From Bryoerythrophyllum caledonicum (Eukaryota; Streptophyta; Bryopsida; Pottiales; Pottiaceae): DNA of 64,000 nt. The translations under genes were made by a program, and so were the position numbers. The stretch's first letter is position 1; each line of letters starts with the position of its first letter. The notes under the pieces were generated by a model. That model saw nothing but the letters and a program-made list of their open reading frames with translations, ran no database searches and was not told the DNA's origin. The stretch is from positions 17,418,867 through 17,482,866 of the forward strand of contig OZ020523.1 in assembly GCA_963971425.1 (NCBI GenBank), given 5' to 3'. This document shows, one piece after another, positions 45,888 through 58,035 of the stretch.

Positions 45888-46287
45888 CTACCGATCAGGA
45901 GACATACCCTGGAACAGCGCCCCGGCCGTGGTGCTCAGCTGCGCAACCAACCGAGTGGATGCTGTGGCGCTGTGGAGCGGCAGCAACGACTGCACGCACG
46001 CCACCTCGCCCGGTAACCTGTAAAACGACGAAATTATCAACAAAAATTCGCAAACCTAAGGATTATTCACTCGAAAGAGAGGCTGCAGACCTGAATATGT
46101 AGGCCGCGGGGCGGCGAGTCTGGAAGAAGGACCCCGGGGACGACGGCGCCGGAGCGGCGGACGGACTCTTGTTCCCCTTCATGGCGCCAGCAGCGGCTTC
46201 GGTGGCGGACGCCTTGCTGGCCCGGAAGGCGGACCTGGTGGTGGAGAGGAGCGACCGCGACACGGCCCGGCCCATGCACGACGCCAT
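45888..46287 (-). CDS. NFD6: NUCLEAR FUSION DEFECTIVE 6-like organellar protein, two exons
   Basis: Exon 1 is 46287-46091 and exon 2 46017-45888, joined at TTCAG/GTCTGC and TTTTACAG/GTTACC in phase 2, giving 108 residues. The N-terminus (MASCMGRAVSRSLLSTTRSAF) is Arg/Ser/Ala-rich, a typical mitochondrial targeting sequence. Exon 2 carries VACVQSLLPLHSATASTRLV, the conserved QSLLPLHSAxAxxRL core of the plant NFD6 family, small mitochondrial proteins named for a polar-nuclei fusion mutant. Molecular role unknown. Exon 2 contains CAG/GTATGT near its end, so an alternative last exon is possible, as is common in this family. GC-rich coding part. Confidence 0.78.
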
Positions 46288-46331
46288 GGCGACGGACGAG
46301 GAGCGCGGAGGAGCGAGCGGGCGAGGAATGC

Positions 46332-46386
46332 GAGGGTTTAGTGAGCTTGCGCCATAGCCACGGCCTCGGAAGCTCTAGGGTTTAAG
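46332..46386 (-). promoter_or_regulatory. Telo-box motifs upstream of the NFD6-like gene
   Basis: TAAACCCTAG (minus strand, about 46376-46386) and CTAAACCCTC (about 46332-46341) lie 45-100 bp before the start codon. AAACCCTA telo-boxes are common near starts of plant genes for translation and organelle proteins. Confidence 0.5.
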
Positions 46387-46558
46387 CGGCCTTGGGGCGG
46401 CCTTCACATCCCGCGCCGGTTACCGTGCTTTCTATCTCCACCGTTATTTGGACTTTACCTTTACCGGCAAACGAGAAATCTACCAAAAATACCAGATTAT
46501 GTTTAATATCATCCACGTCTTTTTGTACATTTTCACTTTCGTCGAAAAAGGACTTTAA

Positions 46559-46784
46559 CGCTTAAACGTTTGAAGGTGCCTTTAGTGGCCACAATATTCT
46601 ATACGTACAGTGTTGTATTTGAACATGATAAGGTTGAGATATTGAAATGGCCTCCAAATATAGGATGTTAGTCGAAGAATTTTCATCCCGAAGGTGTAAG
46701 TCTTGTTAGACTTTAGTACCTTGTTGGTATTCTACACAAATAAATACGTGCCTACATATATGGTTCCTGAGTGACGTTTAAGGG
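46559..46784. mobile_element. TTAA-inserted element (family 2), copy 2
   Basis: Left TTAA at 46555-46558 followed by CGCTTAAACGT; right ACGTTTAAGGG followed by TTAT at 46785-46788. The 226-bp interior matches the other two copies (GTTGAGATATTGAAATG, GAAGGTGTAAGTCTTG). Non-coding. Confidence 0.65.
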
Positions 46785-46788
46785 TTAT

Positions 46789-47424
46789 CCCGTTGTCCAA
46801 GACTTCAGATTCAACCATCACTTAATTAATTAAAAGATTAGTTTGCTATAGGTTTTCACAAGTAACTCCCTCCAAGTCAAAATATCCACATCAAAGTGAA
46901 AGAAGAAGAAGAATGATCTCTTAGGCCCACTTTCAAATTGGTGACTAGACGATATAGATAACTACAAACAAAGTAGGTCATGTTGATTATCATCTACGTG
47001 ATGGATACATTTGACATTAATCCAGTCATAAAGTGAGCCATATGTAAACTTCATTGAGCTCTCAAATATATTGAGGTAGGACAACCTGTATCAATATCAT
47101 TCCTAATTTTTGGGAATGAAATGTAGGTCTTCCTTACATGACTTATGTATTGAATAATGAATTCGTAAGTGGCATATTTAGAGACCCTCCCTTTTTCCCC
47201 CTTTTTTCTTTCAAAGATGCTACAACAATCTGTGATGAGGTTCAAGTGAGGGGATCCCGGTGCTCTTCGACATCAAGGTGCCTCCCCCAATCATATGTCA
47301 CCCCCTCTTTTTCTTTCTTAAACCTTAAACCTCTAAAGACAATGGCCAAACGTGGTCCTCACCTGTCATAGCTTATGCTGACCAAATCTACGACAAGTGA
47401 GGACCACATTTGGCCATCATCCTT
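46789..47424. other. Spacer, nothing recognised
   Basis: No coding frame with a recognisable product, RNA gene or repeat was found. Confidence 0.5.
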
Positions 47425-47428
47425 AACC

Positions 47429-48234
47429 CTTTAGTGCCTAGGTCATGTTTCTCCAAAACCAAGATATGTGCTGATTTTTTTTTTAACTATCTTTGATGGA
47501 AATAGAATGCCTCAATTTTAGTATCCACCATTGCAAAATTGAACTCAAACCACAACCTAAACTTTGGGGAAAATCTGCTCAAAATCCAACGGTTGATGGA
47601 ATAAATTATAGTGTTTAAAGTTATTGTATAATGGTAATGAAAATTGTAGACTTTGGAGGGTTTACTACTTTATCCATTAAATTAATGGATAAAGTAGTAA
47701 AATTAAATAGATTCTTGTGATTTTTTGTACCTTGAACAAAAGTGGTTCACACATGCACTATGTCGATAGCTTTGCATTGACATATCATATATCATTAATA
47801 CATGATTATTGATGATTTTTTTACTTTTGTCTACTTGATTGTATACAAAAATGTTCCAAACCTATATGAATTAAAACGGAAGTTTTGTACGTGACCAAAG
47901 ATATCAACAATCGCAAAACAATGAAGAATCTCTTAAAGAAAAATTTCAATCAGATTTAAGACCAAAATGATTTTGCATGTGTATGAAATACAACATAGTA
48001 CTATGCGGCATGGTATTTATTATATTTTAGTATATTTGACGTATTTTGTGTTGTATTCCTAGCTTTTCCATGAGTTCTATTATTCCAAATCATGATCTGA
48101 TTTTGCAGAGTGTTCATGTAATGTGTGTGCACATCTAAACTTCAAATTTCACAACCTAATTCCTCATGGATTTCATGCAAATTGAATTTTAACACCTCTA
48201 GAGTCCCATTTTGGGTCTTGTGAGCACTAAAGGG
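47429..48234. mobile_element. 806-bp TTAA-flanked inverted-repeat element
   Basis: Left border TTAA (47425-47428) then CCCTTTAGTGCC; right border GAGCACTAAAGGG then TTAA (48235-48238). The terminal repeat CCCTTTAGTGC is perfect and begins CCC next to TTAA, the pattern of piggyBac elements. A large part of the interior (47560-48080) is found inverted and diverged at about 57545-58030. No transposase frame, so a non-autonomous element. Confidence 0.65.
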
Positions 48235-48238
48235 TTAA

Positions 48239-48467
48239 ACGATTAAACACTAGAAGATGCCACTGGTGGCCACTATAAATTCTACATGTATGGTGCTGTA
48301 TCTGAACATGATAACGTTAAGATATTGGAATGACCTTCAAATGAAAGATGTTAGTTGTAGAATCTTTAATCCAAAGGTGTAAGTCTTACTAAATTTTAAT
48401 ACATTTTTTGTATTCTGTAGAGTAAAATATTTGCCTGTATATACGGTTTCCAACTAACGTTGAAGAG
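48239..48467. mobile_element. TTAA-inserted element (family 2), copy 3
   Basis: Starts directly at the TTAA (48235-48238) that ends the 806-bp element. The start TTAAACGATTAAAC and the end AACGTTGAAGAGTTAC correspond to the ends of copy 2. The interior is about 80-90 percent similar by eye to copies 1 and 2. Confidence 0.6.
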
Positions 48468-48873
48468 TTACGATGCTTCAGCAGTCTATGATGAGTTTCG
48501 AATTCAGGTGAAATCTAAGAAAGGTGTAGAATGGGCGGTATTGGGTCTGTGGATGGAATTGGGTCGTCTTAACTTGAATCGGGCGAGTTTAGAAAAGAAT
48601 CTATTCACACACCTAAAGAATGTCCAACCTCAAACATCGACTCCTAAACTAGCTAATTTTAGTAGCAATGCTACAAGAAAATTTGGATTGCTCTTAATAC
48701 ACTATCAAAATTTGAAAAAAAATAATGAAATGCAGCCAGAATGCTAACCAACATAATAAGTATTTAACCACCTTTTGAGATGATATACACGGGTATCACA
48801 TAGGTATATCATGGATATCATATAGGCATATGACGGATATTGTAGGATATGGCCTAGGTATCTCCCCGCACTA

Positions 48874-49216
48874 AGGTAAGCCCACCTAAAACCGACAAGT
48901 TAAGGAATGTGCAAATATGGAGAGAGGAGATAATTATACTATTACTTTTCAGCAATAGCCAATAGAAAAACAATTCCAACCCAAGTGATTTCATGTTTTT
49001 CCAATCAAAATTAAATTTTCAAACTGTGCAGCCATGTTTAGTGGGTGGCCAACAGTAGGTACCCCCATAACCAATGACCAAAAGTAAGGGTCTTGACTAA
49101 TAGCAAACCTCCATTTGGAATTGAGTTGGTGGAAATGGGATGGAAGAGGGTTGGATATACCCCAATTTTACAGGCGTTGGCTATGGGTTTTGGTTGATTA
49201 TTGGGGGGCCTTACCT
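48874..49216. mobile_element. AGGTAAGCC inverted-repeat element, copy 1
   Basis: The left end AGGTAAGCCCACCTAAAACCG is inverted at the right end as GGGGGGCCTTACCT. The interior shares CAAGTTAAG, GCATATATGGAGA-like and AGCCAATAGAA...CCAAGTGATTTCAT with the larger copy at 61526-62020. Non-coding. It lies about 230 bp upstream of the L3 start. Confidence 0.6.
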
Positions 49217-49308
49217 TCTAACTAATTTTCAGAAATTAATTCTGACCTCAAATGAACGAACGAAGTTCACCTTCGTTCATCCACACAACCAACGTTCATC
49301 CGCACCAT

Positions 49309-49321
49309 AAACCCTAAACCC
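49309..49321 (+). promoter_or_regulatory. Telo-box upstream of mitochondrial L3
   Basis: AAACCCTAAACCC about 120 bp before the chosen L3 start, a motif frequent in promoters and leaders of plant ribosomal protein genes. Confidence 0.5.
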
Positions 49322-49441
49322 CACGCGTACCTCGTCGCTCGCAATGGCACCACCTTCACGAATCACGACGACATGAGCGAGGAAATGTGGTGAATCGCAA
49401 TCGAGGGATCGGCGTCGAGGGAGCAGCGGAGTATTTCCGAC

Positions 49442-51758
49442 ATGGCGGAGGCCCTGGCGCGTGCGGGGCGGCAGTCCTTCCGCACGGGCGTGGTCGCGGT
49501 GAAGTGCGGCATGACGGCGGTGTGGGACAAGTGGGGCGCGCGCGTGCCCATGACGGTGCTCTGGTTGAATGACAATCACGTCGTGCAGGTCAAAACCGAC
49601 GAGACCGACGGCCACTTCGCCCTCCAGGTTCGGTTCTGGCAATTGCGGTGGGTTAGGGTTTCTGGGAGTACACGGATTTTTTTTTGGTGGGGTTTACAGA
49701 GAGAATATGCATTTTTTTTATAGGAGGAGGAGAGCGATTTCGAGGGTTTGGGGTTTACGTTGATTTTGCATGGTAAAATTACAGAGAATTTATGGTGATT
49801 GTGAGGGTTTTGGGTTTATTCTGATTATTATGCACTTTTTTTAAGGGAATTTCTCCTCATTTTGAGCGCTTAGGAGATTTTGAGTTTATATATCCAGGGG
49901 TTGATCGTGCAACTGAGTGTTTCTTTTCCAGAGGAGCATTAGAATGATTCCGAGGGTTCAGGGTTTATATTTATTTAGCATAAGAGATGTGTGTTTTTCC
50001 GAGGGGAATTTGTTGTGTGATTTCGAAGGTTTAGTATTTATTTTGAAATTTTGGATTCTGAGTTTTATTCTCTGCTTGATCGTGCAAGAGAATGTGCGTT
50101 TTTCAGAGTAGTGGCTATGAGGGTTTGGAGTCGATTTTGCATATGGAACGTGTCTCAAGAAAAGTTACTGTGATTCTGAAGGTTTAGGGTTTATCCTGAT
50201 GTTGCACGAGGAATGTCAAGAGAATATATGGCGAATTTGAAGGTTTTAGGGTTTAGGGTCTAGGGTAATCTGAGTTTTTCTTAGGGGTTGACAAGACTGG
50301 ATCGTGCATGACAATGTGCATTTCTGCAATGAAATCAGAGTGGTCTCGAGGTTTTACAATTTGTGTCGTTTTAGCACGAGGAGTGTGCATTTTCTGCTAG
50401 AGAGAATTTCAGGGTTTAGGGTTTATAGATCAATGGGGATTCTAAATTTTTGTTTGGATTTTCAGATTGGTGCAGGACAGAGGAAGGCGAAGCAACTGAC
50501 GAAGCCTGAGCTGGGGCACTTCAAGGCAGCAGGGGTGCCGCTGAAGCAGCATTTGGCGGAGTTTCCCGTGACCGAGGATTGCATTTTGCCGGTGGGGACG
50601 GAGATTTCAGTGCGTCATTTCAGGCCTGGCCAGTATGTGGACATCGCGGGGATCACCACCGGAAAGGGCTTCCAGGTTGGCTTCCCTTCTTAGGGTTTTA
50701 AGGTTTAGTGTTTAGGTAAACTAACCATGGTACAACATGATCTCTCCTTCTTCCTTCTCAAAGGCCGCTAAAACTAGTTCTTCTTTGAGTTTAAAGACCA
50801 CCAAGCTCTTCCGTTGAGTGAATAAAAAATTTCTAGTTGAGAGACCACCACATGTAATAGCTTTGAAGAGTATAATTACAAACGTAAAGAGTGTCTTATT
50901 GAAACGTTGGGGGACTTTACAGATAACTCCACTGTGTTGACATGATGGTTGTGTGTTGAACAGGGAGGGATGAAGCGGTGGGGTTTTGCTGGTATGCCTG
51001 CCTCGCACGGTGCTTCGCTTTCACATCGAAGTTTGGGATCCACTGGTGGACGACAAGACCCTGGCAAGGTACTTGTGATTCGTTTATGAACATTCTTTCA
51101 CATTTTTCCCTTGTGTGGATTTAGTCTATTACCTAATGAGGAGGGTGTACTCACATGGCAGTTCTGTGCTGGAACATCGACATATAACTCTCTACTCCCA
51201 TTCCTACTACTAAGTTTGATTAATTTTGAATAGAATTCAGTGCACTCAATGACATGGGTCGAAGCTATTCTATTTACAAAGAACACAACCAATGTCCTTT
51301 CACTCAGAACATTAGTAGGAACCGATGTGATAGCAGAGCCTAAATGAAACGTGTGGTTTGGTGGATGGTTGCCGTTGCAGGTCTTTAAGGGGAAGAAAAT
51401 GGCTGGACATATGGGAGCTGTAAGGAGAACAGTGAAGAATGTGTGGATCTACAAGATTGAGCCTGAAAGGGATCTCATGTGGGTTCGAGGCCAGGTGATG
51501 TGCCATCTCTTCTTGTTCATTTTAAGTATGACAAATATAGTAAAGAGTGTCTTGATGAGAGGAACAAAAGTCTGAACTTCCTCCTGGGATGATTTACAGG
51601 TACCCGGTCACAAGGGCAACTTCGTGTACATCAGAGACGCATTCTTCAAGAAGCCAGACTTCTCAGTGGTTCCATTCCCCACGTTCGAGCCAAGCGAAGA
51701 CGACGACCTGTCTCCACAAGTAGCTGATTATGGCGAAGTGGATCCATTTTTGGAGTAG
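49442..51758 (+). CDS. RPL3: Mitochondrial large-subunit ribosomal protein uL3m, five exons
   Basis: Exons 49442-49627, 50466-50675, 50964-51068, 51381-51494 and 51600-51758, all GT-AG and all phase 0, giving 257 residues. [21 protein letters not shown] opens the uL3 fold; [58 protein letters not shown] and [12 protein letters not shown] follow. The ASHGxSLSHR loop reaches towards the peptidyl-transferase centre in the family. It resembles plant mitochondrial L3 (Arabidopsis L3-2 type), not the plastid form. Only 13 residues ([13 protein letters not shown]) precede the conserved part, so a longer targeting sequence may lie in an unseen upstream exon. Short out-of-frame ATGs occur at 49344, 49372 and 49384. 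Intron 1 is rich in GGGTTTAGGG words. Exon 2 with its intron flanks has a copy at 58704-59490. Confidence 0.9.
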
Positions 51759-52332
51759 ATACGAAAGAGATTTGACTTCAAAGAGAGCTCATCTCCAAGA
51801 AGAAGTCCTCACCACCACCTCCACCACCATGTGCTCAAGATCTCAGAAGGCGAGAGTTCTCTCGCTACGTTTACTCTCACGAGGGTGTGGAATCGACTTT
51901 TATTAGCCTTAGAGAACGAAGAACGTCCTCGCCTTAGACAGGTACCCTCCGTGGCAAAGAAAGGTGCATATTCAGGTGGAGAAAGGTTCAAGGGACGAAT
52001 GATTCGGTTCTTGTATTTACGTGCTACCAGGAGCCGGTTTCCTTGACCATTCAACTTACATGAGGAGGTTTCACAGCCTAGATCTGCTTCACACAGTCAA
52101 TCACATCCATTTGTTCTGTTCTCTAAAGTGAAAAATGGAGTTATTGTGTTGTTGGCTTTTTACATATTATTCCAGTGTAAGAAGATTGGATGCAACGTGT
52201 GTATCACATGAATATAGGAAGGTCGATAGAGACGAACTAATATCTGCAGATTTGCAAACTGCTGCTACAATTGTTTTAAATGTTTACTTCTATTGCTTGG
52301 TTTGGCCTGTTTGGAATCATTTGAGCCTTCTC
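51759..52332. other. 3' region of L3 and spacer
   Basis: Probably holds the L3 3' untranslated region. No other gene is recognised. Confidence 0.5.
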
Positions 52333-52540
52333 CGAAATTGTAGTAATGTGTAGAAAAGTGAAAAGGAGGACGAGAAAGTAAACGAGGATGAAAAGCAGAA
52401 GGGGATTCGGTCCACGGCACTCAAGACCCCGATTTTCCTCTCAAGACCTCGAATCCGGAGACCTCGCGCGCGGCCCGTCGACTCACCCCCCCAAAAGAAA
52501 CACCCCCTAAACCGCCACCTGAACCCACGGCTTCACAGGG
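52333..52540 (+). repeat. Copy 1 of the plastid L13 promoter/leader block
   Basis: Matches 55005-55190 (GTAGTAATGT...AGAAAAGT, CAAGACCCCGAT, CTCTCAAG, CTCGAATCCGG) and, at its end, the L13 leader near 59905-59960 (AAAAGAAACACCCC, CCGCCACCTGAACCCACGGC). In this place it could serve as the promoter of the gene at 52843-54256. Confidence 0.75.
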
Positions 52541-52842
52541 TGAGTAAACACATGTATATTAGAGTTCCACCCAAAGTTTCAATAAGACATTCCTTCTTTT
52601 TGATCTATGATACTACTCTTTTCTCACTCTATTCTCAGATATGAAGGAGCTTCGACGTTAGGAGCAAAATTTTCTCTTACAGATGAAATCCCTTTTTTAC
52701 TGATCTTTATTATCTTACGTTTTTGCAGGCATTTCTGTCGACTGGGCTCTACACTTCCATTTCGTGAGTAACACATGACATCTTTAAGCTGAGTTTTTCT
52801 GATATTTGGTTCCTCTAATAGATTATTTACTTGAATTTAAAG

Positions 52843-54256
52843 ATGGATGAAGTATTTTCAGGGAGGGTAGCCCTAACACTAGAGGTTTTGGCAGCTTGCT
52901 CAAAGCTCACAACTTGCTCTAAAGAGCGCTTGGAGAAGGAAAACTTGGCGTTTATTGGTGGGCTGATCATTGTAAGTTCTTCAAAGCTTGAGCTTGTTGC
53001 TAGCACTATCAGTGGATTGGGGTTGATCAAGTGGATAAAGCCTGGTTAAGTGGATCAAGCTTGATTTTCAGTGGATTAACCTTGATTGAGCTTGATTATG
53101 ATGGGATATAAGCTTGATGAAGTGGAGACTTAAGCTTACAATCAAGAGTAAATATCTTCATTATGTCTGAGACTGGCTGTCACGCTGACATGACGTTTTG
53201 CAGGCGATTTTGACCATCACTTTGGTGCTGGTTTTCACGTGCTCCGACTGGGCTCCTGGACATCAGGAACTTGGCGCAGAAACGCAAGTCCAAGGCCAGG
53301 AACTTGGCGCAGAAGCGCGCGGCGGAGAGCGTGACAGGCCTGGAGCGCTTCAGGCACGCGAAGGAAGCGGCCAAACGGGGCGCCACTACGTTCTCTCGCA
53401 AGCTGAGCCTGAACTTGTCCCGAAGACGACCGGTGCATGACGACAGATCCGAGGAGCTTCAGCCGGTCAGTCTTGGCTCTCCCTCATTCACAGTCGAACA
53501 AAGAATTAGAAGCTCAGGTCATGTACGTCCTACCATAAATCCGAACCACGTCTTCCCTCTCTTTACGATCGTACCTACTTAGTCCTAACTTCAATCATCC
53601 ATTCAAAGATCAGGTCTGAGTTCATGGCATGGTCGCCTTACTTCACAAAACACTCCGCAAGTTCACGTACTAACTCTACCGCAAAGTGCATGGCGCTACT
53701 TAAGTTCATAATTTGTACAGTCACCCACAGTTTCAAAAAGAGACCCCTCTTCCGGTCGTAATACTACTCTTTCCTCATTCTAAATAGCTATCAGATCAAT
53801 AGACGAAAAACTTCTCAAGTAAAGAAAAACTAGAAGGTCTCTTAACTCAAGTTACAAGTAGTTTAGTCGCTTTCCAGAAGGAAGATGGAGAGGTCATGCA
53901 ACGTAGCCGTCTATTCCCTCTCTGAGCTAATGGTAGAACTTTAGAGTTACTTAGGGCTGATTTCAACAATCTAAAAGGAAAGAAAGAGTGAAAACTCAAG
54001 GTGTCTTTGCCTCACTGTAATAGTACCACTGTATTTTCGTAAGTCCACCTACCGACACTCCGGTGTTTTCTCAAGTTCACCTGCTGACAATCCTGTGCAG
54101 TCTCTTCAGAGCAACTTCAGCGGAGCTCACGTGGACACCATAACCGAAGAAGTGAGCCCCTTCAGCCCGGAGAGGACTGCCCACAAAGCTCAACTATACT
54201 CCGCATTCCAGAGAGAAATGGCATCTAGCATCTCAAAAGAAGGAAAGAGACTGTAA
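52843..54256 (+). CDS. Unidentified multi-exon gene, model incomplete
   Basis: Supported exons: 52843-52971 (ATG, 43 codons ending AFIGGLII, donor GTAAGT); about 53204-53465 (acceptor TTTTGCAG, donor GTCAGT); 54101-54256 (acceptor CCTGTGCAG, ends KEGKRL then TAA). Splicing exon 1 to 53204 extends the hydrophobic run (GGLIIAILTITLVLVFTC), a possible membrane helix, but that frame then differs from the basic frame (LAQKRKSKARNLAQKRAAES) that joins exon 3 in phase 0. Either a small intron (an acceptor CATCAG lies at 53261-53266) or a frameshift is involved. A 33-bp in-frame tandem duplication lies at 53264-53329. Exon 3 starts SLQSNFSGAHVDTITEEVSP. I do not recognise the family. A candidate non-coding exon is 52729-52763. 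Confidence 0.45.
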
Positions 54257-55004
54257 TTTTGATGGCATGAGCTTATTCCGAATTGGTCTCAAAAGAAACT
54301 CCTTTGAAGTACCCAAATTTTCCATATTAAAAGGTAAATTTCTATGTCATTGGAATACAATTTGACACGTTTCTAGATACTTTAAGTGATTTTTTTGAGA
54401 ACCATATGATTTTAGGAAGAATTCACAAGGTTCCCCGACCAAAAACGTACTCCCACAAATCTAAGCTAAATTTGCACTACAAGTTTAGTGAGAAACCTAT
54501 CAAAGAAAAGGCTTCCTTACTACTCCAAATTTTTTAAATACCATTCATTTTCTTTTCAAAATACCTAAGCTTACAACTGCCATTCATATGAAAAAATTTC
54601 CCTTCTGCACATGTAGAAGTCTTACAATATGATTACTATCATCACAAACTCCAAGTTAAAAATTAATAAACCGCAACGCCACAATAATTAGATTTTTTAG
54701 AACTTTTCGTGTAGCTAAAAGTGTAGATCTATTGACAATTCACTCACAGCACACATAATCAAAAACCGTCAAAGCACCCAAAAACAATCTATGCAACTTG
54801 AACATTCTAAAGATGAAAATATACACCAACAGAAGAATATTTAGAACATCCGCACCACTCCTCACGGTGTGGAGCCCCCTCTATGATTCGGAACAGGGAC
54901 AGAATGACCTCCGAGCTGCCAAGTTTGAACTGTGACTGCAACAAAGCAACCTGCCTAGAATTTCTCGAAAGAAAGAAAGTAAAAAGAAAAAGAAAAAACA
55001 CACG
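54257..55004. other. Spacer, nothing recognised
   Basis: AT-rich, no coding frame of note, no repeat identified. Probably includes the 3' end of the preceding gene. Confidence 0.5.
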
Positions 55005-55545
<541 letters not shown>

Positions 55546-55649
55546 TTAATTACTTGTTCTCCAATCCATAATGCTTCGTGGCACAATGGGTGTCGCCTGG
55601 CCTTTATATGCGTATTGCCTTGAAGGCACCTTCGCATTACAAGGGTGTC

Positions 55650-55890
55650 TCCTCAAATTTTTGCACTACACAAGATCCAAATCTTTTTGTCATTACCATT
55701 GTCTTGAGCATGATTCAATTATTTTCCTATACACCAATTTTTAGAAGTAAAGAAGGGGTGTAGCATATTCCAAACAAGTGTGCAAAGAGTGGAGGTTCAA
55801 AATTTGCCATTACACGTTATGTGTTTTTGTGAACTTTGAATGTTTTTAAAAGGATGATGCAAACAATCCATAAGAAAGTGAGAACTTGGA
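55650..55890 (+). repeat. Dispersed repeat family 1, copy E
   Basis: Shares TTTTTGCACTACACAAGATC, CACCAATTTTTAGAAG, GGGGTGTAGCATATTC and GAGTGGAGGTTCAAAATTTG with the other copies. Partial. Confidence 0.7.
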
Positions 55891-57544
55891 TCTCCAGTGA
55901 CGAGGGATCCCCTACTTTCCAAGAACTAGGATCACCGGTGACAAGGGCGCCCCTACTCTACAAGATTTAGGATCTACTGTGGGGAGATCTCCCATGGAGC
56001 GCTCACATCTTGTGGCTTTATTTGGCAATGCGCTCTCTGTCCTCCCCATTTGGGGGACGCAACTGATATTCCTATCTATTGGTGCAATATTGGCTCTTCC
56101 ATTGATTTGATAGCTAAAAAGTGTGAGGATAGTATCGTATCATAAAGTACACAAGTCGGAGTTCTAGTCGTGCAACTTATGAAAAGAAATCTAATAGATG
56201 TGGACCGAGATACCTAGCGAGCATAGAAAATAGAACTCTAAGAATGACTGTACCTCTTTGAAATCGCTTACTTTGAAGGCAACCATTGCTCCATCCGTTG
56301 TCCTTGTGCCTTCCCGGAAAACCAAATAGACACACCCTCTTTCACCATGCTCCTAGACATCTTAAGATAATCTTGTTATGAATAATCACACCACATGATC
56401 CTTTGGATATAAGAGTTGAACATCCATTGATGTGCATTACAGTAGAGGGAAAACTATGAAATTGATTCGACAATATCATGAAACCTCATACCGTAGTTTC
56501 TTCCCGATGTAATCTATGTTTATGTTTATGTAATTTATGTTTTTGATAATCTTTTTGATAGCAAGTCCCCTGCTTGAGTATGATTGGAATCTTGACTTTA
56601 AGGGAGACCCATTCAACATATTAAGCATTTTGATATAGAACGTGTCATTTGGCTCCATCTATCCATGCGCTTCAAGGAAATATGACTAGTACTATACATG
56701 GACCAACCGATGATGAGAATGAGGAAGTTGCTAGTCTTATTGATAATCTAGAATGGGCGGCCCAACTAAAATAAGGTGTAAATATCTAGAACGCTATGAT
56801 GGTTGGCAATGTATACTACTCGCTTGTTAGTTTCAACAAGATTCTTCATGCCTTCTATCTCATAATCTCAGTCATGTAAAATGAGGCAGATGGTTAATTT
56901 TAATCAAAGCTATTGCACCAAGAACAAAAAACTCCACCTATTGCTTGATAATTTCACTTGCATTCTGAGCCATCAAAGGGCTACAACAAACAACATTAAA
57001 CTAGTGCTACGTTTCAAAATTGCACTTTTTAACTCACCAACAATAAATTTGGCAGTTCATAATAAATTTAGAGGTGAGAAGATGAGAGATCTTCTTAAGC
57101 TCCCCCCTTCTACCCCTTACAAAATTCCACTCTCAAACTTTTAAACTCCAAATCTACATGTTTATAACAGGTTCTACAACTCAAAGTTTGGAGGTTAAAA
57201 GTGGATTACGCTTGACTCCAACCACCCCCCTTCCCTTTTCAAAATTCTATTTCTAAACTCTTTTTCTCCAATCCTATGAGTTCATAATTTAGAATTTAAT
57301 TCAAAATACAATATTTCAAGGTTTGAAGGATTAACTTAAGCTTAATCTCCAACCCTCAAAATTGCGCTCTCTTTGTGAAGCTTCAAAATTTTATACTAAT
57401 TGGTTCCATAGTAGATTCTATATGTTTGAAATTTGAAATATGTTTGATAGTGCTTAAGTTCAACTAAAGTTGTTATACATAGAATGACATTGAAGTTACA
57501 AATCAATACTAAAGTGATATATCCTATAGTGGTACATAAACCTT
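55891..57544. other. Non-coding spacer
   Basis: No gene or clear element recognised. Parts near 57050-57400 repeat the theme 'ccaaccccccttc...aaaattcta' loosely. Confidence 0.45.
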
Positions 57545-58035
57545 GTTGAAAAGCTAGAAATACAACACAAAATACATCAAATACACTAAAATACAGTGAA
57601 AACAATGCATACCATGCCACATACGATGTTGTATTTTACACACATGTACAATGATTTTGGCCTTAAATTTTGATTGAACTTTGCCTTTGAGATATTCTTC
57701 TTTGTTATGTGATTGTTCATCTCTCTCCGCACATACGGAACTTCCATTTTGATTCGTGTAAGGTTGGAACAATTTTGTAAACAATCAAGTAGACAAAAGC
57801 AAAAAAATTACCAAGAATTGTGTATAAATATTTTCCTCACATTCAATATATCAATGCGAAGCCATCAACCTAGTGCACATGTGAACCATTTTTATTCCAA
57901 ATAAAAGAATTCTTGCAAGAATCTTTTGATGGTTGAAGTGGATCACCCTCCAAAAGGCCACATCCACAATTCTTACTACCAACATACGATAAGTTTAAAC
58001 ACTATAATCCAAGTTTCCATCAATAGTTGGGTGTT
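57545..58035 (-). repeat. Partial inverted copy of the 806-bp TTAA element interior
   Basis: The reverse complement matches 47560-48080: GGAAAAGCTAG, AATACAACACAAAATAC, ATGGCATGGT-like and CTTTTGTCTACTTGATTGT segments. Terminal repeats are not preserved here. Confidence 0.6.

Noticed and set aside
46067-46357. Other frames over NFD6 exon 1
   Set aside because: Only the frame of the two-exon model matches the conserved family core.
50220-50270. Interstitial telomere repeat in L3 intron 1
   Set aside because: Only a few degenerate TTTAGGG-like words scattered through a T/G-rich intron, not a tandem array.
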